From Triatoma infestans (taxonomy: Eukaryota > Arthropoda > Insecta > Hemiptera > Reduviidae): a stretch of 64,000 nucleotides of DNA. The first letter of the stretch is position 1; each line of letters begins with the position of its first letter. A program made the position numbers and the translations under genes. The notes under the pieces were generated by a model. That model was not told the DNA's origin. It was given only the letters and a program-made list of their open reading frames with translations, and made no database searches. The DNA lies in the NCBI GenBank assembly GCA_011037195.1, contig JAAEAF010002802.1, forward strand, positions 34,275-98,274. Direction: 5' to 3'. Positions 43,385 to 54,293 of this stretch are shown here, piece after piece.

Positions 43385-44388
43385 ACTTTCACTTACTCCT
43401 AGTAAGAGAAGAGGAAGTATTGTAATCGTGTCAAATTTTCGATATCGAGTTTTCACTGGAAATATCCGTTTTGAGGTCTCCTGAGTCCAAAAATGTGGTT
43501 TTTAGCAAATGGTCTGTGTATGTGAGTATGTATGTATGTGAACAGCATAGCTCAAAAACGAAAAACCATAGAAAGTTGAAACTTGATATTCCGTTTAGAT
43601 ATCACCATGGGATGTGACAGTACGTTATCTGTCAAATTCCTCAACCGGAAGTACCACTTTACTAGTTGCATTTTTTACTTTTTTTTGCAATTTTCTCAAA
43701 AATGGCTCCGACGATTTTCTTCAAACTTGACACAGCAACCATACATACAAAACGCTACAACTTTTATTTGAAACATTTCTCCGGGAAAATTCATTTAAGG
43801 GCACTTCCGGGAGAGGGGTGGGGTTAGGTTTTCATGTAAAGTGCTATTTCAGTTTATTAGACAAGTTTGCCTTCTAAATAATGTTAATCAGAATTAAATT
43901 TGTTGTTGAAATTCCGAGTTTGAAAAAATCGGATAGCCGGAATACGTTTATTTTAACACATTACTAAATGATTTTTTTTCCACTTTTTCGCGATTTCCTA
44001 AAAAGTGACTCTGACGATTTTCTTGAAACTTCGTATATAAACTACACATGCAAAGATCTAAAACTTCTATTTAAAGCATTTCTCCGGAAAAATTCATTTA
44101 AGGGCACTTTTAGGGGAGTGGTGGGGCTATGTTTTTCTCTAAAGTGCTATCATAGTTGATTATACAATTTTATCACTCAAACAAAATTAATTAGAAATAA
44201 ATAGATGGCCAAAATTCCGGTTTTTAAGAAATTTAGTAAACCGGAAGTGCGCTTTTACTAAACAGTTTTTTTCAGTTTTCGACGAATTTCGTTAAATTTG
44301 GTCCACAAACTATAAAATTTGTCAATTATAATTTTGAGAACAGGAGTAAGAGAAGGTTGTGTGATTGTTTCACACGAAATTTTTTTTG
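43385..44388 (+). repeat. Family R repeat, full length
   Basis: Runs from ACTTTCACTTACTCCTAGTA to CACACGAAATTTTTTTT; two internal units opened at about 43642 (AACCGGAAGTACC) and about 43935 (degraded). A third junction AAACCGGAAGTGCGC is at about 44238. Confidence 0.88.
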
Positions 44389-44396
44389 TTTTTAAT

Positions 44397-44616
44397 TTAA
44401 GGCACGTCAACATCTATGGTATGGTTATGGTCGCCCGGAGCCTTCTCAGTGCACTGCCGACCTCCGGACAGTGTTCTCACTGTTACAGACAACACTGTCT
44501 ATCACCGGGCAGTGAGCTGTAGAGGCTCCTAGGAAGGAAAAATATAAGGGCAGCACAACTGGACTCGAACCCGTTTCCTTCCGCGTGGGAGTCCAGCATG
44601 CTATTCCCTTCCTGCT
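44397..44616 (-). mobile_element. tRNA-derived SINE (family 1)
   Basis: Minus orientation, with B box complement GGACTCGAACC at 44561-44571 and the body block GGAGCCTTCTCAGTGCACTG. The tRNA head is complete apart from a worn A box. No long poly(A) remains. Confidence 0.85.
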
Positions 44617-45287
44617 CGTAATATTATTTAGATAATAGAATTGTGAAAACATAATCCCATCCAAAAACCGCCTTAAACGCATTTTCCCAGAGAAATATTT
44701 CAAATAAAAATCTATCTCTTGGTATGTATAATTGATATACCAAGTTTTAAGAAAATCGTTGGAGACATTTTCGAAAAGAAAAATAAATACCGATAAAATA
44801 AATAAATAACGATAAAACCGTTAGAAAAGTGATAGATACCTCCGTTTGAAGAATTTTGGCAGAAAACATGACACGATTATACAATACTTCACCTTACTAA
44901 GAAAAAGTAAAAATTGAATTTTTTATCTTCCGCGATATGTTATCTTAGTAGCAGTGTTTTAGATCAAAATATGTAAGAATTTAAATCATTGTTGTAATAA
45001 TATTTTGATTTCAAACTCATTTTCCTTTGCTTTTTTTCATTAAATAATAACAATGAAATAAATTAAATATTGCCAATCGTTATTTTAAAATATTTCAACA
45101 AAATGGACAAAAACAAAATATATATTATTGTGTCATATCTCTTTCATACAGCTAATCCTAATTCCATTCAGACATATTGTTATACATCAGCAATATACAT
45201 TGTACAATACTTTTTTTTTTTTAAATAATTCAATGTACTAAAAGAAATTTTAGTTCTACGCTGAAATGTTTTTAATTTTTTTTTTTT
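44617..45287. other. Family R end fragment and AT-rich sequence
   Basis: 44620-44915 is a minus family R fragment ending in AAAGTAAAAA. 44916-45287 is AT-rich with no supported gene. Confidence 0.5.
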
Positions 45288-46010
45288 AAATGCGAGATGT
45301 TGGGCTCCTCTGCCGCAAATGCGGAAGAGAGACCGAAACTCCAGCCCATGTGCTGGGAAAATGCCCGAATAACATGCTCCTCGTCACTCGCCGACACCAC
45401 AATGTCAAACGTAAGGTCATCGAGTTATTAAATGAAAAAGGCTATGCATGCTATGAGAAGGTCTACTGTGTTGGACGGCGCCTCAAGATACGCAGATATA
45501 GTAGCGTTTGATAAAGACAGTCCATCTGCGTTAGTTGTCGACCCTACGGTTAGGTATGAGAGCAACGATCCAGACCAGGCCAAGCGGATTAATGAAGAAA
45601 AGAGAGCGATTTATGAGAAGTGCGTTAACTTTCTCCAAGAAAAGTTCCTACAAGAATTTGGAAAAAGGAACTTTGCAGTTCACGGTCTATGGTTCGGCTC
45701 TCGGGGGGGGGGCAATCCCAGTGGCTACTGCACAATTTTTTGATAATGTCGGCATTGACAAAGGGAATTTGACCCGGCTGGCGGAGCAAATTATCTTGGA
45801 TTCCTTGGGAATCCTCCATAACCACATCTACGGTCATTGAGAAATTGGTTATTGAAATAGTCTTATTTAATGCCCTATGTATTGAGTTTGTGTATGTTTC
45901 ATTCTTATTTCGCGTATTCTTTGCACTATTTACTTTAGTTTTGTAACGTTTGTGTCTTTTGGACTTGAGATTGTCTCATGAAGATAGATTAGTAATCTGT
46001 GTTTTTTTTT
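45288..46010 (+). pseudogene. R2-type LINE end: zinc-knuckle and restriction-like endonuclease
   Basis: The plus strand encodes the C-terminus of an R2/NeSL-type element. The knuckle CRKCGRETETPAHVLGKCP (45308-45366) precedes the restriction-like endonuclease: RRHHNVKRKVIELLNEKGY, then SRYADIVAFDKDSPSALVVD, whose Asp residues occupy the PD..D catalytic positions (Pro replaced by Ala), PTVRYESNDPDQAKRINEEK, and a tail ending LGILHNHIYGH before TGA at 45838. Two frameshifts: one near 45475 and one in the G8 run near 45704. The 3' UTR runs to about 46010 with a T-rich end. The endonuclease nicks the target for reverse transcription. 5'-truncated; no reverse transcriptase left. Confidence 0.85.
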
Positions 46011-47626
46011 AATGTTTATTTTTTATTTTTAAGCAACTCAATGAAATTGAGCAGCCACATCGACTTGGTTTGTCGCTGTAATCCTCCCTATTTTTGTTTA
46101 CTCTTACTAAGCGGAAGTATTGCTGATGTGTCAGATTTTTGAATTTGAATTTTCACCCGAAATACATATTTTGAGTTTTCCGAGTGAGGGAAATAGTTTT
46201 TAGGGAATAAGTTTTGTATGTGTGTGTGTGTGTGTGTGAATATAGAAAAATGTGAAAATATGCTAATATTGACAATGTATTTTAATTAAAGTAAAATACT
46301 CCCTCTCTCTATAAACCTGTTCCGTTTGGTATAACCACAAATCCAATATATCTGGGATTTGTTTTCGCATATTGATATATATATCGGGCTAAATAGAGTG
46401 GAATAATGTTATTTTCACACACTAGTGAGAGAAAGTAGTGTTGCAACTCACTTGTGTGTGAAAGTTGAACTTTCTACACTAAATTTACTGGTAATATTCA
46501 ATGATTGCTGTAAAAAAAAATTATTATTCAACATATGAGTAAAATATATTTTACACTTTCATTCAATTGCCACAATACTTGATCTCGAGCATAAAAAAAA
46601 AGCATCACTTCTTCACTCTTGTTTTGATAAATAAAAATTTTCGCTACAGTAACTAAGCATTGTTTTCATAAACATTAATAATAGTTTTTTTGTAAACTTA
46701 ATATGCATGTGCTTATAATATTATTGAAGTTATCTGAGTCTTTTTCCGTAGTAGCTTCATTTTAGTCATTGACTAATTTTAAGCGTTTTGCGTATCTGAG
46801 AATCACCTGATTAAACAGTGTAACATCGTAGATTTGTACCGATCAGAGGAAAGTCCGAACATCCATTCTTTTTATTTTTGATGTGCATATCCATGAAATT
46901 GATCGATAACTATAAAATGAAGAAGGCTATTTACATTACTGCAAACTTAACCTAAAAGTTTTTTGTTTTATGTTTTTGGATATATATTTTTATTTTTCTA
47001 TAAAAAGGTACTGTTTACATTCTCTGAACTTTTTTTATGATAATTTATGTGATCAGTATAATTCAGAAACAAAAATTGCAGTTCAAACAATATTTAGATT
47101 AAAAAATCAAAAAGAAGAATAATAAAAAAACGTCCATTAACTTAACGGACTTTTCTGTCCGAATATGTACTAAACAATTTTTTTTTTTTTTTAAACTTGC
47201 TATAAAAATAATGCATGTACTTTTATGCATACTTTTTCTTGGAAAGACATTACGTCCAACTAACGATAAGGTAATAGTTAGGGGGGATGTGCTTAGCATA
47301 CGTACTTCAGTATGCATTATTCGTATACTATGCATTTTACGACCATGTAATCTCAAGGCTAAGACGAGGAATTTAATTTCTGTACCTAAATTATACCAAA
47401 CTGTCTAATCTGTTGTAGTGGCGCTTTATTTCTGCTATATGGGTTTTGTTCAATCAAATCAAACCATTTTTTTTTTTTTTTTACTTTCTCCTATTTTGCC
47501 GAAAATACATGTTTAGCTAGCTTGAAGAGAACTCTTAGTAATAGGGCTTCTTGATAGAGAGCTGAATGAAGACAGTTGATTAATTTGTAAGCTGTTGCTT
47601 GTTTTAACTCTGAGAGTTCTATATAT
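46011..47626. other. AT-rich interval, no gene seen
   Basis: An older family R piece lies at about 46095-46440 (TTTTCACCCGAAATACAT, (GT)n at 46219-46238). The remainder is AT-rich with T-runs. Short reading frames at 47099-47408 have no recognisable domain. Confidence 0.5.
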
Positions 47627-48020
47627 TGTAATGTTTTTTTCCCTCTAAACTAGCTACTGCAACTAGTTTTAAGTGGGTTCATATACATAAAATACTCTAA
47701 ACTTCAATAAAGAAAACACCAATTTATTGCTATACACATTAAATTACAAAAATACAACACTTAATAATAATTACTTCACAGTTTAAACCACAAAAATTCA
47801 AACTTTGTTCACTTTTTATACAATTTCCATAAACGTACATTTCGTTTGTAAGTAGAAAACTCTGCAAAACTCTCTGCGGTCCACACTATTTATACCAGTG
47901 GAGAATCTTCTCAATCCTTCCAGAAATAACTAGAGCGCGTCGCCACCGCTTCCTAGCGGCCACTAAGAGAACTTGAGGTTCCTACTTTCTCTCCTAGATG
48001 GCACCACTGGCTGCGTTACA
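47627..48020 (-). repeat. Solo LTR (family A)
   Basis: On the minus strand it starts TGTAACGCAGCCAGTGGTGCC, has TATA box TGGTATAAATAGTG, a polyadenylation-type AATAAA and ends AACATTACA. Flanks ATAT (left) and ATAA (right) are near-identical 4-mers, probably a decayed target duplication. Confidence 0.85.
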
Positions 48021-48523
48021 ATAAACTAAATAATAGTTTGCAAGCTTTTGAAGTCTTATTTTCCAGATTGGCTGTTTCCTCATTGAGAGTGATTTTTGAT
48101 TAAGGCGAGAAAATTAAAAAGCAGCACTGCTGAGGCTGAGCTCACTGCGCTACCATTGAATTAATCTAGTCTTTTACCAAAACTACCTCTTTCCTATTTA
48201 ACATAGAAAAATCGACTGTTTACAATACCTTACGTCATATATTAGCTACACCATTAAACATGAATAATCAACTCTATATGATGACAAAAACAAAAAATTC
48301 TATAGGCATAACGATAACATTAACCAGGGCATCATTTTGATGAAGAACAAAATTTTGAATTTTTATAATGCATACATTTATTTTTAACGACTGAAACCAA
48401 CCGGATCAAATGTAACATTCTTGAAAAGCCACATATGTATATTGACCACATATATGGAAATATAAAAATACAATAATTGCGTAATTATTATAGAAATGAT
48501 ATCAATAAATTTTCTAATTTTTT
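48021..48523. other. AT-rich interval, no gene seen
   Basis: No supported gene or repeat match. Confidence 0.5.
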
Positions 48524-48645
48524 ACTTTCTCTTACTCCTAGTAAGAGGAAGTATTGTAATCGTGTCAAATTTTCGATATCGAGTTTTCACCGGAAATATC
48601 CGTTTTGAGGTCCCCTGAGTCCAAAAAAGTGGTTTTAAGCAAATG

Positions 48646-48693
<48 letters not shown>

Positions 48694-49536
48694 GAACAGC
48701 ATCGCTCAAAAACGAAAAACCGTAGAAAGTTAAAACTTGATATTCCATTTAGGCATCACCGTGGGATCTGACACTACGTTATCTGTCAAAATTCCTCAAC
48801 CGGAAGTACCACTTTACTAGTTAGATTTTTTACTTTTTTGCGATTTTCTCAAAAATGGCTCCGACGATTTTCTTTAAACTCGAAACATCAACCACACATA
48901 CAAAGAGCTACAACTTTTATTTGAAACATTTCTCCGGGAAAATGCTCTGAAGGGCACTTTTGGGGGAGGGGTGGGGTTAGGTTTTCATCTAAAGTGCTAT
49001 TTCAGTTTATTTCACAATTCTGTCATCTAAATAATGTTAATTAGAATTAAATATGTTGTTGAAATTCCGAGTTTGAAAAAAATCGGATAACCGGAAGTGC
49101 GTTTACTTTACCACTTTACTAAATGATTTATTCACTTTTTCAAAATTTTCTCAAAAATGGCTCCGACGATTTTTATGAAACTTCGTATATAAACTAAACA
49201 TGCAAAGATCTACAACTTTTATCTAAAACATTTCTCTGGGAAAATTCTTTTAAGGGCACTTTTAGGGGAGGGGTAGGGTTAGATTTTCATCTAAAGTGCT
49301 ATCCTAGTTGATTATACAATTCTATCATCCAAACATAATTAGTTAGAAATAAATGGATGGCTGAAATTCCAAGTTTCAAGAAAATTAGTAAACCGGAAGT
49401 GCGCTTTTACTGAACAGTTTTTTCAGTTTTCGACGAATTTCATTAAATTTGGTACACAAACTATAAAATTTGTCAATTATCATTTTGAGAACTGGAGTAA
49501 GAGAAAGTTGTGTGAGTGTTTCACACCAGATTTTTT
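48524..49536 (+). repeat. Family R repeat, reference copy
   Basis: Best copy for describing the family. In order: ACTTTCTCTTACTCC terminus; a 5' block with TTTTCACCGGAAATATCC; a microsatellite, here (TG)n then TATG repeats (48645-48692); TGAACAGCAT...; unit 1 opening ACCGGAAGT at 48799; unit 2 opening at 49090; a third ACCGGAAGT at 49392 starting the 3' block; GGAGTAAGAGAAAGT (inverted copy of the first 15 bases); a hairpin with stem GTGTGA/TCACAC; and CAGATTTTTT. Units 1 and 2 are diverged tandem copies (shared CTCAAAAATGGCTCCGACGA and CAACTTTTAT). No reading frame is conserved between copies, so it is a non-coding, non-autonomous element of unknown class. Confidence 0.92.
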
Positions 49537-50160
49537 ATATTTAAAGTACACTCACAATTACAAACCACAGTTTTCCTTGTTGTTTTTTTTTGTTTTGTAG
49601 TTCCAATACCTTCTTTTTTTTCTAGTCTTTTTGTTTTGCCCTGCTTATGTAACATAACTTCACACAGCTTTACAGTCACAAATCAATAAAACACTCGTTT
49701 TTGTTCTCGCAACATTTACACTCTATATTTCTAAATATTTTTTTTTTTTAATAAGGTATCCTTCTCTTTGTATTTTCTGTTTTATATTTTTTTTAAATTT
49801 TAAAAAATATATATATATATAAACGGTTATCTTAATTGTTTAAAATCATTAGGATAAAGATAATAAGATTACGTAAGATTGACGAAAATTGATTATATTT
49901 CCTCTTCCATTTTAGGGCCGAAACTCGCAATTTTTAACAGTAATAATTATTAATAAATATTATGATAAAGTTAAACTATTAAATTAAACAAATGTTTTTA
50001 AACAATTTAAAAACAAATTTAATAAATTAAATTGGTGGGCGCCAATGTCCTCCACAGATGCTGGCGCGCCTTTAAAGAACAAAAAAAAAGAAAATTAATA
50101 TCACGAAACATAAATGAAAAATTGACTTAACTTCCTTTGAAATTGGAAATTTTTACTCAT
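49537..50160. other. AT-rich interval with SINE tail fragment
   Basis: Includes a piece of SINE 3' body at about 50033-50085 (GGGCGCCAATGTCC, GATGCTGGCGCGCC). The rest is AT-rich with no supported gene. Confidence 0.5.
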
Positions 50161-51540
50161 TTGCCGTAACATATTGGGATATAATTATATATTGATTCGC
50201 ACAGATAGCAGATAGAAATTGAATGTATTTACACTATAATCCAAAAGATAGCGCCAAAAATTGCACAAATTTTAACATTTCAAATGTCACAATGTAACAG
50301 ATTTGTCAGAATACCCAACCAAAAAAAATCGTTAGTATAACAAATTTTAATGAAATGTATTTGTTGTTTTTTATGGAGAAAATCACAGGAAACTGGGGGG
50401 AAAAAAAACTGTTTAGTAAATACCGCACTTCCGGTCAACTGTTTTTTTTCTTCAAACTCCAAAATATTTACAACATATTTAATTATATATAATCATATTT
50501 AAATTGACTTTTCATGCTTATTTTGCTGATGTGCTATAAATGAAATCGAAATTGAATGAATCATATAAATAAACTAAATTAGCACTTTAGAGGAATACAT
50601 AAACACACCCCCTCTTCTAAAAACCGCCTTAAATGAACTTTCCCAGAGAAATATTTCAAATGTAAGTTGTATACATTTAATATATGTAGTTGTTATTATA
50701 CGTAAGTTTAAAGAAAACTATTGGTACATCTTTGGAGAAGATCGCAAAAAAAGTTCCGTTTTTTTTTCCTACGCCTGATTCTAAGGCCCTTTTGGCCATA
50801 AGACGTGTTCTAGCAGGTCAATAAAGTTTGCTGTGTAGAAAATAAGGATCGCCGTTAGCGCATTCGGCGCGCATGTCGTCCGTCCTGAGTAGGTAGAAAA
50901 GATGATTCTGGGACATATCTTCTAGGTGGCAAAGAATACAAATCCGTGAGTTCACTACCACACTGCGGTGAAGATGGCTCTGTAGGAAGTCTTGGCCTGT
51001 GGCTGCTCTAAAGTTTGCCGCCACTTCTAGCTTACTTGGCAAATAATGCGGTAGCGGATGTTCCATCAGCTTGGCCCAAGTTTTCCCTTCAGCTATGGAT
51101 TGTTGCTCTTTTTGAACATTGTTTTTTTTTTTTTTTTTTTTTTTAAGCTGCAAGGATTACTAGGTTGGCTCATTTTTGCTCCGTGCTTCGCCAGAGAATC
51201 TGCCTTCTCATTCCCTTCGATCCCACAATGACTGGGTAGCCAATGGTACGTCTGCTTTGCAGCTAGCAACACTGCTGGCTCTGGAGAAGTGGATGATACC
51301 AGGGATGCGAAAAAAGTGAAAAATCCAATCAGTAAAGTGGCATTTCCCGGTTGTTTTTATTTTTATTAGATAACTTACTGTCGGATCTCATTGTGATACC
51401 TAAACGGAATGTCACGTTTGAACTTTCTGCGATTTTTCGTTCAATTAAATATCTCAAAAAACTAAAATATCTTGCAGTAACTCAGGCTTGTGTGTGGCCC
51501 ACCCACATCGCATCTGACATGAAGGTCAAAGTCTGTCATC
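50161..51540 (-). repeat. Diverged family R copy split by a LINE
   Basis: 50280-50755 and 51307-51470 are minus-orientation family R (CACTTCCGGTCAACTG near 50428, AAATGAACTTTCCCAGAGAA, GTGATACCTAAACGGAATGT). The break falls in GATCGCAAAAAAAGT / GATGCGAAAAAAGT, which may be the LINE's target duplication. Confidence 0.65.
50760..51306 (-). pseudogene. LINE fragment: RNase H end and zinc-knuckle
   Basis: The minus strand starts in the RNase H C-terminal motif (WLPSHCGIEGNEKADSLAKH, about 51240-51180), passes a lysine-encoding poly(A) run (51121-51144 read as T on plus) that probably expanded later, and continues TWAKLMEHPLPHYLPSKLEV, NFRAATGQDFLQSHLHR, CILCHLEDMSQNHLF and a final NGDPYFLHSKLY before a stop at about 50818. 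The knuckle's last Cys has been replaced. The frame is open for 111 codons, but reverse transcriptase and endonuclease are gone. Different family from the other RNase H fragments. Confidence 0.8.
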
Positions 51541-51789
51541 ATCCGTAAATGCGTTTTGATTGAATCGTTTTTTGTTTTTTTTCAATTTTCGCGATTTGCT
51601 CGCTATTGGCACTATCTACACACATTTTATTTGAAGTATTTTTCTAGGAAAATTGGCTTTTGGGAGGGGGGAGTTCTGGGAAAGCAGTAACTTTCTAAGC
51701 TTTTCTCTAAAGAACTACTGCGATAAATAGTTGGTTTCTATCACCGATATAATGTTATGAAGGATAGAATAATTGTACTAGTTTTTGGA
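51541..51789. repeat. Older family R scrap
   Basis: Diverged blocks CGCGATTTGCTCG and TTTTATTTGAAGTATTTTTC; no gene. Confidence 0.45.
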
Positions 51790-51817
51790 AAGTTGATCAG
51801 GTAGAAAGAAATTATTT

Positions 51818-51869
51818 AAATTATTGCCAAAGTTTCGGAAATATTTATTTCCATCTTCAGGGCAATAAA
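51818..51869 (-). ncRNA. Hammerhead-like motif with long stem I
   Basis: On the minus strand: TTATTGCC, then CTGAAGA (51854-51860), one T, stem II GGAAAT/ATTTCC with an AAAT loop (51837-51852), GAAA (51833-51836), CTTT, and GGCAATAA, which pairs perfectly with TTATTGCC as an 8-bp stem I. This is the best-paired of the motifs. The nucleotides where cleavage is expected (CTTT rather than CGGTC) differ from the others. Confidence 0.45.
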
Positions 51870-51909
51870 AGTTTAATACAATAACAGATTGTTTCAACAA
51901 AAATCTATT

Positions 51910-52055
51910 GTGTCCTCCGAAATCTATTGTGTCCTCCCACATTGAGCTATATAGGCTCCTACGAAGAGAAAATCTAAGGGCAGCACTGTTTGACTCGAAC
52001 CCCGGGACCTACGCGTTGCTAGTTTAGCGTGCTTCCTCAAAGGTAATCCCTTCCT
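51910..52055 (-). mobile_element. Partial SINE (family 1)
   Basis: Minus orientation, tRNA head and part of the body only (GCTATATAGGCTCCTACGAAG, GACTCGAACCCC). A 19-bp direct repeat AATCTATTGTGTCCTCC occurs just before it at 51902-51938. Confidence 0.7.
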
Positions 52056-52352
52056 TTTAGTATAATACACAATAGATTATAATGGTTAAAAATATAGTTA
52101 AGAATTATATAAACTTCTTTTTAGTGTGACTTTGAAAAGTGAGGTATATACTTATATATATTGTCCTTACCTTGTCCCAGTCTATTGTATTATGGATTGT
52201 ATTATCTTGTCTAAAGCCCTGAAGGTGGGGGAATAAATAAATTCAAAACGTCGGCCTTATTAAGACAAGGTGTTTAAGAAGCAGTTAAAAGCATAGATTG
52301 ATTAATGGTTTGACGTAATCACAGTTTTTATTTAAATAGATATTAAATACCT

Positions 52353-52529
52353 AAGCAACATATAAAAGAATAAATGTTACCGCCAAAGAATGAATCTCAG
52401 GTGTTGTATAGGATGCCGAGGCATTTCATACATTACCTAGCTACTTTAGGCAAAGTATTATTTTTATTATATTATTATTATTATTGTTATTATTATTATT
52501 ATTATTATTGACAACCGCGGGTGGGCTAT
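52353..52529. repeat. (TTA)n microsatellite and flanks
   Basis: TTATTATTA repeats at about 52462-52508, next to the LINE at 52530-53140, whose tail they may be. Confidence 0.75.
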
Positions 52530-53140
52530 ACCCCGGCACTGCAGCCAAGAGAGGCTTATTGTGCCATACCCTGTAGTTTCTAGTAGGTGAACCTTCCCCT
52601 CCTAAAGAGTTTCAGGGCTTTCACCACCAGATCATTTTGCGCTACTATCTCCTCAGGCCACAACGTACCAAACGTTTCGTAGCGCAATCTAATTATTGCA
52701 ACGCAATCAAAGAGCAGGTGGGAGGCCGTCTCCTCCTCCTCCTGACATAATCTGCACAAGGGTTCCGCGCTTATTAGCCCTACCTTGTGCAGATGCTTCC
52801 CGAACCTACCATGACCCTTAAATAGCCCCGTCACCAGATAGATCTGGTTGCCACTCAGGCTAAGGGTCATATTGGTCCGTCTTTTACACAATCCTGGCAT
52901 CATCCTTTTACTGTGTATGGCTCCTGGGGTCCCCCTCCAGAGCTCCTCATGCTTTCTCTGAACGCTGCACGAATCGCTCCGCCGGTTATCCCCAGAACAG
53001 GTTCTGGACCACTGGACCATTGAACGGAGTATTTGCCCCGTTCCAGGCCAGTTAATCAGCTGTCTCATTACCCTCAGACCCTGCATGTCCAGGCGCCCAT
53101 ATCAGCTGTACCTTGTTCATTCTATAGAATGTCTATGTCA
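52530..53140 (-). pseudogene. LINE fragment: RNase H end and zinc-knuckle, 168-codon frame
   Basis: The minus strand first shows KVQLIWAPGHAGSEGNETAD (RNase H C-terminal motif, about 53120-53061), then a TAA and a frameshift. A long open frame to 52580 carries RKHEELWRGTPGAIHSKRM, LVTGLFKGHGRFGKHLHKVG and the knuckle CRLCQEEEETASHLLFDC, ending KALKLFRRGRFTY. The knuckle is intact (C-x2-C-x8-H-x4-C). It is the best-preserved LINE C-terminus in the window and resembles the one at 9128. The (TTA)n tract to its left may be its tail. Reverse transcriptase is missing. Confidence 0.88.
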
Positions 53141-54208
53141 CCTTACGCAAAGTATGGAAAAACTTAAAAACTATATCTAGTAGTGGCCAAATTATGGCCT
53201 AGTTATTGCGGCTAAATTTTACCGAAAGAATGCTACTATTTGTTGTGGCCTTTTGCAATCATATTATTACTAATCAGATATCACATTATATTTTCTTTCA
53301 AGATCTATAAATTCTTTTATATAAATAATATTAATCAATGCAACTACTTGTTCATTGAAAGGATTTAAGTTTTGTTAGTTTTTTTTGTTTTCAATAAGCA
53401 AATAACTTATATTTGCCATTGAATTTCTATTAACATAATTTTACTTAAACAGGCTTATTTTTTTGATCTTCTCGCGTATGTTACTTTTCTCGACTCGCAT
53501 CCATCTTGCCCACTCGGCCGCTCGTCCTCTCCTCCCTGACATAGCTGCGTCTTCTGCCTTTCCAGTGGAAGCAATCACGGAGGGAGAACGAAGGCGACCC
53601 AAAACAAACCGCTACGATTCTGACCATTCTTGGTTCCGCTGAATGCTAAAAACTTAATCAGTATTGTAAACATACTATGCCACATGTAGTCTCTCGTATG
53701 TGGCCACTGGCTTTGTTGTTTTTTTTCACTTCGCTCATAGATATATTCAAGATGTAAATGTAAATGAATTACTCTTACGCTAGAGAAATGGCAAAACATC
53801 GAGAAGACGGATTCGATGAGATGTGTATTATGCATATAAGATTCTCACGACATCGCTCTGTTGCTTCCAAGCCAGTCTTCATTCTGTCGTACGCTTCGCT
53901 ATCGCAATCCACACGAGGCTCCGCCTGTCAGTGAGGTGGGGGAAGTGGGAGAAGGTTTCCGATCTACCTCAAGGCGGGGCTTATTACTTGGGAGTTTACG
54001 AGGCTTTAAAGTAGGACAGATGATTGGAATTTACGATTTACGAAGATATGTTTGGTCAGATTCATACGTATTTTTAAAAATTATACAGTTAGAATACACA
54101 AAAATCTTGATATTTCAAGTCTGAACACATAACCTCAAGAAAATGATGTAATCACTCTAGCTGTATGATTTCACAATTTGCGGTAACATATACTATATTA
54201 AGATGTGG
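53141..54208. other. Unassigned interval
   Basis: 53490-54010 has higher GC content than its surroundings (GGCGACCCAAAACAAACCGC, GAGGCTCCGCCTGTCAGTGA) and matches no other part of the window. It has no domain-bearing frame, so I do not call a gene. Confidence 0.4.
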
Positions 54209-54293
54209 TATTTAAAGAAGCAGTTAATAGCATTGATTGATTAATGGTCCGACGTAATCACAGTTTTTATTTAGATAGATATTAATATTTCCT
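54209..54293. repeat. 85-bp repeat shared with 52268-52352
   Basis: Shared blocks include AAGAAGCAGTTAA, GATTGATTAATGG and CGACGTAATCACAG; the two copies are about 90% identical by eye and in direct orientation. Confidence 0.8.

Larger units (their letters stand above)
51790..52352. mobile_element. Penelope-like element 2, inverted hammerhead-like arms
   Basis: A minus-strand hammerhead-like motif at 51818-51869 and a degenerate plus-strand one at about 52208-52260 are inverted relative to each other, as in the element at 9788-10156. The arms share CATCTTCAGGGC-type sequence. A partial SINE (51910-52055) lies between them. The segment after the right arm, 52268-52352, recurs at 54209-54293. 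No protein-coding frame. Confidence 0.55.

Noticed and set aside
49490..49536. Helitron-type 3' end in family R (hairpin near terminus)
   Set aside because: No CTRR terminus after the hairpin, no TC start, and insertion is not between A and T in the copies whose edges are readable.
53490..54010. Possible host exon because of higher GC
   Set aside because: No long frame, no recognisable domain and no convincing splice-site pair; left unassigned.
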